Positions 19,173 to 28,190 of a stretch of DNA of 64,000 bases are shown here, piece after piece. The stretch comes from JADKIH01 sp031417555 (GTDB taxonomy: Bacteria; Bacteroidota; Bacteroidia; AKYH767-A; 2013-40CM-41-45), in NCBI GenBank assembly GCA_031417555.1, contig JANOVV010000072.1:33330-97329 (forward strand), read 5' to 3'. Each line of letters opens with the position of its first letter. Position 1 is the first letter of the stretch. Under the pieces are notes generated by a model. It saw nothing but the letters and a program-made list of their open reading frames with translations, made no database searches and was not told the DNA's origin. Made by a program: the position numbers and the translations under genes.

Positions 19173-20086
19173 AAATAATCATATCCCGCCTCATACTATT
19201 TTTCCTACTCATAACCGGATGTAGAAATGAAAATCCTACATCCAAAGAAAGAACTTCTTCAGTAAAAACGCCTGTACATGTAACGACCATAGAAAACACA
19301 AATATCAGTGAAAAGATAAATTTGAATGCAATTTCCCAATTCCAAAAGAAGAACACAGTAAAAGCAACCAGCAATGGTTATGTCGAGAAAGTATTTAAAA
19401 GCATCGGTGAAAATATATCAATTGGGAATCCATTATTTACAATAAAAACAAAAGAAGCGGAAGCATTAAGTAAATTAAATATTCAGGACTCTCTTTTTAA
19501 TTTTAAAGGTTTACTGGCGATTTTATCTCCATCTTCAGGAATTATTTCTGAAATTTCAAAACAAACAAATGACTATGTAACAGATGGAGACCAATTAGCT
19601 TTGATAGCCGATAAAAGTAGTTTCGTCTTCCTTTTAAGTGTTCCTTTTGAGCTCAATAAGTATGTAATAATTGGATCCAATTGTAAAATTCTATTGCCCG
19701 ATTCTACCTCAATCGATGGAACAATTATGAATAAACTACCAGGAATAGATCCAACATCTCAAACACAGAGTTATATTGTTAAACCACAAACAACCTTGAC
19801 ATTACCTGAAAACCTTATAGCAATAGTTCAAATCAATAAAAACAAAAGGCAAAATACTCAAGTAATAGATAAAACCGCTGTACTTGCTGATGAGAATTTT
19901 GAAAATTTCTGGGTGATGATGATAGTTAATGATAGTACAGCGGTAAGAATTAATATTAATAAAGGTATATCAACTGATAATAAGATTGAAATTCTTTCTC
20001 CTCATTTCAATACAAGCGATAGGATTATAAGTTCAGGAAATTATGGCTTGCCTGATACTGCTAATATAAAGATGATTAAAGAATAA
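19169..20086 (+). CDS. RND periplasmic adaptor lipoprotein (HlyD/MFP family), short form
   Basis: The adaptor links the RND permease to TolC. A lipobox (LLITGC, Cys18) anchors it to the inner membrane. The two halves of the lipoyl domain are visible: NGYVEKVFKSIGENISIGNP and SPSSGIISEISKQTNDYVTDG. Only about 20 to 25 residues separate them, where most adaptors insert a helical hairpin of 60 or more. At 305 residues the protein is short, so contact with TolC may use a reduced hairpin or another surface. It overlaps the TolC gene by four bases and the permease starts four bases after its stop. Confidence 0.88.
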   Translation: MKIIISRLILFFLLITGCRNENPTSKERTSSVKTPVHVTTIENTNISEKINLNAISQFQKKNTVKATSNGYVEKVFKSIGENISIGNPLFTIKTKEAEALSKLNIQDSLFNFKGLLAILSPSSGIISEISKQTNDYVTDGDQLALIADKSSFVFLLSVPFELNKYVIIGSNCKILLPDSTSIDGTIMNKLPGIDPTSQTQSYIVKPQTTLTLPENLIAIVQINKNKRQNTQVIDKTAVLADENFENFWVMMIVNDSTAVRININKGISTDNKIEILSPHFNTSDRIISSGNYGLPDTANIKMIKE

Positions 20087-20090
20087 CAGG

Positions 20091-23000
20091 ATGAAGAATT
20101 TTTTTGTAACACACAAAAACCCTGTTGTTGTTGTGCTGCTAATAATTTTAGCCGGTGGAATATTTGAGTACACTCAGATACAATCGTCCCTTTTTCCTGA
20201 AGTTACATTTCCAAAAATTAAAATTATTGCCGAAAATGGTTTACAACCCATCAATAAGATGATGATAACGGTTACAAAACCATTGGAAAGTGCCATCAAA
20301 CGTATATCGAATTTAGAAACAATCAGAAGCACAACAAGCAGGGGAAGTTGCGAAATCTCTGCTTACATGACATGGAAGTCGGATATTGATCTTAGCAAAC
20401 AGCAAATCGAATCTGCTATTAACCAGATAAAAAATGATTTGCCGGTTGGTACAAATATTTCAATAGAAAAAATGAATCCTTCCATATTGCCAGTCTTAGG
20501 ATATGTAATTGAAGGGAAAGGTAAAAGTGATATAGAGCTCAATCTGATTGCAAATTATATAGTCAAACCCTTTCTTGCTCAAGAACAAGGAGTCGCTGAT
20601 GTTCGGGTTATTGGCGGCAAAACAAAAGAATATCATATTGAATTACTTCCACAGAAAATGAGCTCATTGGGATTAACGCCTACGATGATTGAAAACACTG
20701 TGACACAAGCAAATTTTATCAGCACCAATGGTTACCTTACTGATTTCAACCGTTTATATTTAACAGTCACTGATGCTTCCGTAAAAAATATTGAAGAACT
20801 GCAAAACCTGATAATCAGAAACGATGGTAAAAGAGTTCTTCGATTACGTGATATTGCAAATGTCCGAGTTTCCGAACAAACACAATACATCAGGGTAAAT
20901 GCCAATGGGAAAAGTGCTGTGCTCATCGCTGTTGTTAAACAACCGAACGCAAACCTGATAAATCTTACAAATGGCGTTGTTAAGAAAGTTGTTGAACTCA
21001 ACAAAACTATTTTACCGAAAGGAGTTTCTCTTAAACCGTATTATATACAAGCTGATTTTGTAAGTAAATCAATTAAAAGCGTCAATGACAGTATTTGGAT
21101 TGGATTGTTATTAGCTATAGTAGTTGCCATCATCTTTCTTCGTTCCTTCAAATCAAGCGCAGTAATATTGGTTACAATTCCAATAACACTTGCACTTACT
21201 TACATCATCTTACATTTGCTGAATTACAATTTAAATATTATGACCCTTGGAGCAATAGCTGCTTCAATAGGTTTAATTATTGACGATGCAATAGTTGTTG
21301 TAGAACAAATTCATCGCACACACGAAGAACATCCGGAAACACCTACAAAAGAATTATTATCTAAATCCATAAACTTTTTATTACCTGCAATGATTGGATC
21401 TTCCATCAGCACTATTGTTATTTTCTTACCCTTTGTTTTATTGGGCGGTATAGCCGGAGCCTATTTCAGGATTCTAACGAATACGATGATGATTACTCTT
21501 ATTTGTTCTTTCTTCGTCACCTGGATTGGCTTACCTGTTATTTATTTACTTTTTTCAGGAAAGACAAACCAGGTAATTCCGAAGAAGCATTCTTCACTTC
21601 AAACAAGGGGACAATGGATTACTTTTTTTATTAAACGCCCGGCAATTAGTTATGTATTTGTTGCTTGCCTGATAGCGGCCATAGCAATTATCCCAGGTAA
21701 ACTTGAAACAGGATTTTTACCAGACATGGACGAGGGAAGTATAGTTCTGGATTATAAATCACCACCAGGCACTTCCCTTCAGGAAACTGACAGAATACTT
21801 CGTGAAGTTGAAAAATTATTTGCATCGGTTCCTGAAATAGAAAATTACTCGCGGAGAACCGGAACGGAAATGGGATTTTTTATCACCGAACCAAATAAAG
21901 GAGATTACCTCATTCAACTAAAAAAAGACCGGACGAGATCAAGTGTTGATGTAATAGATGACATCCGGAAAAAAATTGAATCGTCACAACCAGCACTTCA
22001 AACTGCATTCGGACAAGTTATTGGCGATATGCTTGGGGATTTGATGAGTTCCAGACAACCCATCGAGATAAAAATTTATGGTGACAATCAAAAAGTTTTA
22101 CAGGAAATTGCGGGAAAAATTTCAGAAATCGTAAAAAATACTCAAGGTGCCACTGATGTTTTTAATGGAATTACCATTGCCGGTCCTTCTGTAAACATTG
22201 ATCCTGATAATCAAAAACTGGCGCAATATGGCGTTTCTCCATCAGAATTTCAAAAACAATTACAAACACAGTTAGAAGGAAAAATAATAGGAAACATATA
22301 CGAAAAAGAACAGCTAACGGCAGTAAGAATGTTATATCCAAACGCGGCAAATACTTCGTTAGAAAAAATTAAAAATGCAACAATTTTTTTACCTGACGGA
22401 AAGTTACAGCCAATAACTCAATTAGCTACAATCTCTATCGATCCGGGTATTGCTGAAGTTGAAAGAGAAAATTTACAAAGCATGATTCCGATTACAGCAG
22501 GACTTGATAACCGTGACTTAGGAAATGTGATGAACGACATACATAGTGAAATAGAATCAAATATTCACTTACCACAGGGTTATCATATCAGTTATGGAGG
22601 AGCTTATCAGGAACAGCAAAAAACATTCAGCGAATTGATGATGATATTACTTTTAGCAGCACTCCTTGTTTTCTCAGTAATGTTATTTTTATTTAAAAAA
22701 ATCAGAGTAGCATTACTTATAATTACTATTTCAGCATTAGGAATTTCAGGAAGCTTGCTTGCACTTTATATTACAAACACTCCGCTTAATGTTGGTAGTT
22801 ATACCGGCATTATAATGATAATTGGAATCATTGGTGAAAATGCTATTTTCACTTATTTACAATTTTCTCAGACTCTTAATACAAACAACCCCGGAGAATC
22901 CATCGTGTATGCAATCTCTACACGATTGAGACCGAAATTAATGACAGCACTAGGTGCAATCTTTGCCTTAACACCAATAGCACTTGGAATTGGAACAGGT

Positions 23001-23111
23001 GCTCAGATTCATCAACCATTGGCTATTTCCGTGATCGGAGGATTTATTATTGCACTACCTCTTTTACTCGTTGTTTACCCGACTTTATTAAAAACATTTT
23101 ACAGCTCTTGA
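20091..23111 (+). CDS. RND efflux permease (CzcA/HME-like or related branch)
   Basis: This full-length 1006-residue inner-membrane antiporter has the normal layout of twelve helices and two large periplasmic regions. The Asp pair of helix 4 is present (IGLIIDDAIVVVEQIHR, Asp398-Asp399). At the position where AcrB-type pumps have the relay lysine (GLxxKN), this protein has GIIGENAIF with Glu916. The FLPDMDEGSIVLDYKSPPGT block and the glutamate recall metal-exporting HME or related pumps. The substrate is not determinable. No metal-binding histidine-rich region was seen. It is the last gene of the operon, and the opposite-strand gene converges on it. Confidence 0.9.
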   Translation: MKNFFVTHKNPVVVVLLIILAGGIFEYTQIQSSLFPEVTFPKIKIIAENGLQPINKMMITVTKPLESAIKRISNLETIRSTTSRGSCEISAYMTWKSDIDLSKQQIESAINQIKNDLPVGTNISIEKMNPSILPVLGYVIEGKGKSDIELNLIANYIVKPFLAQEQGVADVRVIGGKTKEYHIELLPQKMSSLGLTPTMIENTVTQANFISTNGYLTDFNRLYLTVTDASVKNIEELQNLIIRNDGKRVLRLRDIANVRVSEQTQYIRVNANGKSAVLIAVVKQPNANLINLTNGVVKKVVELNKTILPKGVSLKPYYIQADFVSKSIKSVNDSIWIGLLLAIVVAIIFLRSFKSSAVILVTIPITLALTYIILHLLNYNLNIMTLGAIAASIGLIIDDAIVVVEQIHRTHEEHPETPTKELLSKSINFLLPAMIGSSISTIVIFLPFVLLGGIAGAYFRILTNTMMITLICSFFVTWIGLPVIYLLFSGKTNQVIPKKHSSLQTRGQWITFFIKRPAISYVFVACLIAAIAIIPGKLETGFLPDMDEGSIVLDYKSPPGTSLQETDRILREVEKLFASVPEIENYSRRTGTEMGFFITEPNKGDYLIQLKKDRTRSSVDVIDDIRKKIESSQPALQTAFGQVIGDMLGDLMSSRQPIEIKIYGDNQKVLQEIAGKISEIVKNTQGATDVFNGITIAGPSVNIDPDNQKLAQYGVSPSEFQKQLQTQLEGKIIGNIYEKEQLTAVRMLYPNAANTSLEKIKNATIFLPDGKLQPITQLATISIDPGIAEVERENLQSMIPITAGLDNRDLGNVMNDIHSEIESNIHLPQGYHISYGGAYQEQQKTFSELMMILLLAALLVFSVMLFLFKKIRVALLIITISALGISGSLLALYITNTPLNVGSYTGIIMIIGIIGENAIFTYLQFSQTLNTNNPGESIVYAISTRLRPKLMTALGAIFALTPIALGIGTGAQIHQPLAISVIGGFIIALPLLLVVYPTLLKTFYSS

Positions 23112-23212
23112 AAAGGTTCTATTCTTTTTAACTTAAAACTACCCATTAAAGAATAAATCATCGCTCCGCAAGGCCGCAGCCATTTAAAAATCAGAAGAAA
23201 TTTTCAAATATA

Positions 23213-23755
23213 TTATTTTCTGATTGAAAAAGAACTCAATTCAACTTTTCTTTTTAGATAATTTTCATACTTTCCATAAATTGACATTTGCAATTTTGCA
23301 TTTCCGGTAATGAAGCCAATTATTGACCCGGGAATAAATAATAATACTCCATAACCAATTGCTTTTTCTTCTGCTGTTGAAGAAAAAAAATCGGCCGGAT
23401 TATCGTCTCCACTCAGAAATCCAATCGCCCCGCCCAATAATAATCCGCTTGCACCTCCTATAAGAAATCCTTTTCCCGGCATACCCTTTTTAATCACTTT
23501 AATTTTATCAATATTAATTACAGAAATATTAACTAGTTCATAATTTTTCATCGCTGACTTTTTATTTTTCAAAACGTAATGCTTGAAAATAATAAAAGAA
23601 TCTCTGACCTGATAAATTTCACCCCTTAATGTTTTATTGGTATTTTCTAAAAAAACAATGCAACGATATTTACAGTTCCCAATAGTATCATTTTGTGGCA
23701 TTGCATACTTCGGGATGAAATAAATAAAAAATAGTATGGTTAATATTTTCTTCAT
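23213..23755 (-). CDS. Hypothetical envelope protein with glycine-rich membrane segment
   Basis: This 180-residue protein starts with a signal peptide (KKILTILFFIYFIPKYAMPQ). It has a beta-rich middle region with a DIV/KIKVIKKG pattern, then a hydrophobic glycine-rich hairpin (GKGFLIGGASGLLLGGAIGF and VLLFIPGSIIGFITG) resembling a glycine-zipper membrane insert. No catalytic motif is apparent. The family looks like small Bacteroidota proteins of unknown role. It stands alone and faces the RND operon convergently. Confidence 0.7.
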   Translation of the reverse strand: MKKILTILFFIYFIPKYAMPQNDTIGNCKYRCIVFLENTNKTLRGEIYQVRDSFIIFKHYVLKNKKSAMKNYELVNISVINIDKIKVIKKGMPGKGFLIGGASGLLLGGAIGFLSGDDNPADFFSSTAEEKAIGYGVLLFIPGSIIGFITGNAKLQMSIYGKYENYLKRKVELSSFSIRK

Positions 23756-23901
23756 ACAAATATTAAAGTTAAATTATAATTAAGAAATTATTACAATTCA
23801 AATTTAACAAATTGTTTCAATTTAACAATATGAAGCCAAATTGTCAAATAATTCAAATAGACAAATTCGTTGCAAAAATTATTTTATATACATTTACCTA
23901 A

Positions 23902-25023
23902 ATGAATATAAAAAAAGGATTAATACTATTTCTTGGTATTATTAATTTCACTTTTATACAGGCACAAACTACCATTCGGGATAGTATCCTTTATGAAGGA
24001 TTGTGGAGAAATTATAGACTCTTTCTTCCGAATGGTTTTAATGTAAATACCCAACGTCCTCTCGTATTTAATCTGCATGGATATGGATCGAATGCTCTTG
24101 AACAGGAAATATATTCAGGATTTGATGCCATAGCCGATACAGCCGATGTAATTGTATGTTATCCTAACGGACTTAATAATTCATGGAATGCTTTTGACAG
24201 GATTCCTGATGATGTTGGTTTCATTGATTCGCTTATAACTTTGATACATAATGAATACAATGTAAATTTAAATCGCATTTATTCTACAGGAATGTCGAAT
24301 GGAGGATTTATGAGTAATTATCTTGCTTGTGAATTAACCAATCGCTTTGCAGCCATTGCACCGGTTGCAGGCACAAATTCAGTGTTAGTTCAAGCAAGTT
24401 GTTCCCCTTCAAGAAATATTCCGGTATTATATATTCATGGTACTGCTGATGCAACAGTCTTATATGAAGGCTCCACTCTTTATTCATCAGCCAATGATTT
24501 AATGACATTATGGTCAAACGTGAATGGTTGTTCATTAAATACTGATACCGTTTTACTTGCCGATATTTCATTAACCGATAATTGCAGGGCACAAAAAATA
24601 ACCTGGCATGATTGTAATAATAGTACTCAGTTAATTCATTACCGGATTATTGATGGCGGTCACACCTGGCCGGGTTCACCTATATTGATTGGTACAACAA
24701 ACCAGGATATCAATGCAAGTGGAATTATTTGGAATTTCTTTAATCAATTTTCTTTAACATTATCTACTGAGAATTTTGAATCAGAAAGTGATCCAATTAA
24801 AATTTCGCAAAATCCATTTTCTTCTTTTATTGATATTGACTTAAAATCCTCTTCTCCATCTTTAATTTATATCTATTCTTCAGATGGAAAATTAATTCAA
24901 TCTGCTAAATATTCTAACAATAAAATACATTTAGAAGAGGATCATCTGAATCCCGGATTATATTTTTTACACATTTTTCAGAATAATTTATCGAAAACAT
25001 TTAAAATTGTAAAAATTCGATAG
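23902..25023 (+). CDS. Secreted PHB-depolymerase/feruloyl-esterase-like hydrolase with T9SS type A sorting domain
   Basis: A signal peptide (1-22) precedes an alpha/beta hydrolase domain of the LpqC/PHB depolymerase type. It contains PLVFNLHGYGSNA, the nucleophile elbow GMSNGG (Ser132), YIHGTADATVLY for the acid and DGGHTWPGSP for the histidine. Such enzymes cleave polyester or feruloyl-polysaccharide ester bonds. The last 75 residues, with ISQNPFSSFIDIDL and NPGLYFLHIF, form a T9SS type A sorting domain, so it acts on the surface or outside the cell. Catalytic core length is normal. Confidence 0.9.
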   Translation: MNIKKGLILFLGIINFTFIQAQTTIRDSILYEGLWRNYRLFLPNGFNVNTQRPLVFNLHGYGSNALEQEIYSGFDAIADTADVIVCYPNGLNNSWNAFDRIPDDVGFIDSLITLIHNEYNVNLNRIYSTGMSNGGFMSNYLACELTNRFAAIAPVAGTNSVLVQASCSPSRNIPVLYIHGTADATVLYEGSTLYSSANDLMTLWSNVNGCSLNTDTVLLADISLTDNCRAQKITWHDCNNSTQLIHYRIIDGGHTWPGSPILIGTTNQDINASGIIWNFFNQFSLTLSTENFESESDPIKISQNPFSSFIDIDLKSSSPSLIYIYSSDGKLIQSAKYSNNKIHLEEDHLNPGLYFLHIFQNNLSKTFKIVKIR

Positions 25024-25086
25024 AAAATTATTTTAACATTTAAATTGGATATTTATTTCTAATATTGTTACTATAAACCAAAAACC

Positions 25087-25473
25087 ATGGACAAAAATTC
25101 AAATTCACTTAACTGGTTTGAAATACCGGTGAAAGACATTAAACGTGCAAAGAAATTTTATGAAGCAATTTTTTCTACCCAGCTGGATGAAATGCCGGAA
25201 ATGATGGGAATGAAAATGGTAGGTTTCCCAATGGAAATGGGAAATGGAAAAGCATCTGGTGCTTTGGTACAAAGTCAGATGCACAAACCTTCCATGGATG
25301 GTCCGGTGATTTACCTGAATGCAAATCCCAAAATCGAAAAAGTAATTGAAAAAATTGAAGCCGCAGGAGGAAAACTCATCAGTCCTAAAACACAAATCTC
25401 TCCTGAAGTAGGATACATGGCTTTCTTCGTAGATTCTGAAGGAAATAAAATGGCTCTACACGCTGAGAATTAA
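25087..25473 (+). CDS. VOC (glyoxalase/bleomycin resistance) family protein
   Basis: This is a 128-residue single VOC unit with two beta-alpha-beta-beta-beta halves: NWFEIPVKDIKRAKKFYEAI at the start and VIYLNANPKIEKVIEKIEAA in the middle. The end PEVGYMAFFVDSEGNKMALH carries the acidic residue typical of the metal site. The MPEMMGMKMVGFPMEMGN stretch is unusually methionine-rich, which may only reflect this subfamily. Function is not assignable beyond a small lyase or isomerase fold. It converges with priA at a 6-bp gap. Confidence 0.85.
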   Translation: MDKNSNSLNWFEIPVKDIKRAKKFYEAIFSTQLDEMPEMMGMKMVGFPMEMGNGKASGALVQSQMHKPSMDGPVIYLNANPKIEKVIEKIEAAGGKLISPKTQISPEVGYMAFFVDSEGNKMALHAEN

Positions 25474-25479
25474 TTTATT

Positions 25480-27966
25480 CTAAACCGGATCTACATCCGG
25501 TACAATATGTACTGACTGATTAGAACGGTTTGAAAAAAACTCGTTGGTGCATTTCTTTAATATTTTCTTGATTTCAACTGGTGAAGCTGCTCTCTCTATT
25601 TTAATAATAATGTGCCTGTAATAGAGATTCCTTATTTTTGAAACCAAAGGAATATGCGGACCTAAAACTCTATTGCCTAAATTCTTTCGAAATATTTCTG
25701 TCAAAACCTGAGCAGCTTCCTGTACATAATCATTTTCTTTATGCTTCAGCGTTATTTCTATTAAACGCGAATGAGGAGGATATCCGAATTTTTTTCTTTC
25801 AGCTAAATCTCGCCGATAAAAATTTTCGTAATTATTATTTACTACTTCCTTTATTACCCAATGATCCGGTTGTTGAGTTTGTATAATAACTTTTCCTCTC
25901 TTCTGTTTTCTTCCCGATCGGCCGCTTACTTGCGCCATTAACTGATAACTACGTTCGAAAGATCGAAAATCGGGAAAGTTTAAAAGTTGGTCAGCATTGA
26001 TGATACCTATTGTACTTACATTGTCAAAGTCGAGGCCTTTGGTAACCATCTGAGTTCCGACTAAAATGTCAATTCTCCTTTCTTCAAAATCACCTATGAT
26101 TTTTTGAAACGACGTTTTAGTTCGTGTCGAATCCAAATCCATACGGGCAATTTTTGCATCCGGAAATAAAACGGCAATGTCTTCTTCAATTTGTTCCGTT
26201 CCGAATCCTTTTACTTCGAGATGATGATCACCACAATTCGGACAAGCCGCAGGAACATTTTCAACATAACCACAATAATGACATTTCAATAAATTACTTT
26301 GCTTGTGATAAGTCAGAGTTACAGAACAATTTCTGCAATGAGGAATATAATTACAATTTCTACATTCGATGTAATTTGAAAAACCACGCCTGTTTTGAAA
26401 TAATATTATTTGTTCTTTTTCAGCTAATGCCACTTGTATAGCATTAATAAGTTCCGGAGTAAAATGAGATTTCATTATTTTCTTCCTCTTAGCTTCACGA
26501 ATATCGGCTATAAGAATCTCCGGCATCTGTACTCCTCCATGCCTCTCATTTAATTTTATCAAGCCATATCTTTTATTCTCGGCATTATAATAACTTTCAA
26601 GCGATGGAGTCGCAGAACCTAATAATGTTTTTGCTTTATGAATTTTAGCAAGCATAATGGCTGTATCTCTGCCATGGTAACGAGGAGCCGGATCGGATTG
26701 TTTGAAACTCTGATCATGTTCCTCATCAACAATAACAAGTCCCAGATTTTTAAAAGGCAAAAAGAGAGACGATCGTGCACCCAAAACAATTTGAGACCTG
26801 TTTTGGTCCAAGGATGAATCAAAATTCAAAACATGATTCCATACTTCCACTCTTTCATTACTACCATAACGTGAATGATATACACCTACGCTGTCACCGA
26901 AATATTTTTTTAAACGGACAATTAGTTGCGTCGTAAGAGCAATTTCAGGTAGAAGGTACAATACCTGACGACCTTCCTTAATAACTTTATCGATAAGATG
27001 AACATACAACTCTGTTTTACCACTCGACGTTACACCATGTAATAATGATACATCATAATCAATGAATGATTGATTTACATTATTCAATGATTCTTTTTGA
27101 GCAATACTTAAATGAACAGGCTTTATTAACTCCCCTTTCACGGATGGAATTCTATCAACGATTACATCAAATTCGACTAATATTCCATTAGTAATAAGGG
27201 ATGTTACAGAGCTCTTTGAAACATCTTTATGATTTACAATCAAAGACTTTTTTACTGAAATTCTTTCTGAATCATCAAAAAGATATTTCATGAATATCAT
27301 TAATGTGTCTTGCTGTTTGGATTTCCTATTATCCTGTTCCAGCTCTTTGAAAAGATTTTCTAACGAAGCATCCGTTTTATAAGCTTCTGCCAATCTTAGA
27401 TGAGCGGCTTTTCTTGGCTTATACCGTTGATGAATTTCTTCACTTAACAAGATGATATTTTTATCAAATGCCTTTTTCAATATCTGATGAACCGAAGACT
27501 TATTCAGCAATCGTGCAATTTCATCAATGGTCATCTCTGTTTTATCACGAAGTGCTGAAAGAAGAATTTCTTCATTTTCTGTTAATTCTATTTTCTCCGT
27601 ATCGGTAATTTCAACAGCCATCACCCGTGTTTCGCTTTGCATCTTTAAGGATGCGGGTAATGCCGAATTCATTACTTCACCAAGTGTACATAAATAATAT
27701 CCTGCCATCCATTCCCATAGCGAAAATTGAATGTCATTTACAACAGGATGTTCATCAAGAACAGCTTGTATCTCTTTTAATGATGAAGGATCATGAAAAG
27801 TGATATGCACATTTTTAATTAAAGCTGAATAAATTTTTTGCCTGCCAAAAGGGACAATCACACGCTTACCCGGAGAAACTTCATTTATCAAAGCTTCGGG
27901 TACACGATATGTAAATAATTTTTGTACCGCTAAAGGCAGAAGTACATCAACAAAAAGTTCAGGCAT
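25480..27966 (-). CDS. priA: Primosomal protein N' (replication restart helicase PriA)
   Basis: PriA reloads the replisome at repaired forks. The 828-residue protein has an N-terminal 3'-DNA binding region (MPELFVDVLLPLAVQKLFTY), then superfamily 2 helicase motifs: Walker A GVTSSGKTEL, DEEHDQSFKQSDPAPRYHGR (motif II and following), GSATPSLES, and GTQMVTKGLDFDNV near the end. Between them is the zinc module CRNC, CRNCS, CHYC and CPNC, four Cys pairs as in the family. All essential motifs are intact. Upstream heptamer repeats lie directly before its start. Confidence 0.97.
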   Translation of the reverse strand: MPELFVDVLLPLAVQKLFTYRVPEALINEVSPGKRVIVPFGRQKIYSALIKNVHITFHDPSSLKEIQAVLDEHPVVNDIQFSLWEWMAGYYLCTLGEVMNSALPASLKMQSETRVMAVEITDTEKIELTENEEILLSALRDKTEMTIDEIARLLNKSSVHQILKKAFDKNIILLSEEIHQRYKPRKAAHLRLAEAYKTDASLENLFKELEQDNRKSKQQDTLMIFMKYLFDDSERISVKKSLIVNHKDVSKSSVTSLITNGILVEFDVIVDRIPSVKGELIKPVHLSIAQKESLNNVNQSFIDYDVSLLHGVTSSGKTELYVHLIDKVIKEGRQVLYLLPEIALTTQLIVRLKKYFGDSVGVYHSRYGSNERVEVWNHVLNFDSSLDQNRSQIVLGARSSLFLPFKNLGLVIVDEEHDQSFKQSDPAPRYHGRDTAIMLAKIHKAKTLLGSATPSLESYYNAENKRYGLIKLNERHGGVQMPEILIADIREAKRKKIMKSHFTPELINAIQVALAEKEQIILFQNRRGFSNYIECRNCNYIPHCRNCSVTLTYHKQSNLLKCHYCGYVENVPAACPNCGDHHLEVKGFGTEQIEEDIAVLFPDAKIARMDLDSTRTKTSFQKIIGDFEERRIDILVGTQMVTKGLDFDNVSTIGIINADQLLNFPDFRSFERSYQLMAQVSGRSGRKQKRGKVIIQTQQPDHWVIKEVVNNNYENFYRRDLAERKKFGYPPHSRLIEITLKHKENDYVQEAAQVLTEIFRKNLGNRVLGPHIPLVSKIRNLYYRHIIIKIERAASPVEIKKILKKCTNEFFSNRSNQSVHIVPDVDPV

Positions 27967-27979
27967 GCTGCTAAGGTAA

Positions 27980-28007
27980 TACTTAGTACAAAGTACCTAA
28001 TACAAAG
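27980..28007. repeat. 7-bp-period array upstream of priA (TACNNAG type)
   Basis: Four consecutive heptamers: TACTTAG, TACAAAG, TACCTAA and TACAAAG. The start of priA on the minus strand lies 13 bases away. Read on the minus strand, the words become CTTTGTA and TTAGGTA, matching the array near 28151 in opposite orientation. Confidence 0.65.
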
Positions 28008-28150
28008 TTTTTTATGTTACTATAATAAAAAAAAACCGGCAGATAGCTTTTTCAAAACCAATGGATTAAATATTTGAAAATTGATATTAAATTGAAGTTA
28101 AAATTACAGCTAAAGTCAATTAAAATGCTTTTCCATAAATTTATTAAAAT

Positions 28151-28184
28151 CTTGGTACTTTATAAATAGTACTTTGTACTTTTG
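28151..28184 (+). promoter_or_regulatory. Heptamer array with embedded -7-like box before the OstA-like gene
   Basis: The words CTTGGTA, CTTTATA, AATAGTA, CTTTGTA and CTTTTGT run in 7-bp register. TACTTTTG at 28177-28184 matches the TAnnTTTG box, with TTG at 28152-28154 separated by 22 bases, one more than the usual range. Transcription would then start within a few bases of the ATG at 28191. Confidence 0.4.
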
Positions 28185-28190
28185 TAGAAA

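Noticed and set aside
25484..25501. Hairpin ACCGGAT...ATCCGGT as a shared terminator of the VOC gene and priA
   Set aside because: It lies inside the last priA codons and has no T tract on either side, so it is probably a coding coincidence.
26124..26441. Plus-strand open frame inside priA
   Set aside because: It is antisense to the PriA zinc module and rich in His/Asn, as expected from the complementary strand.
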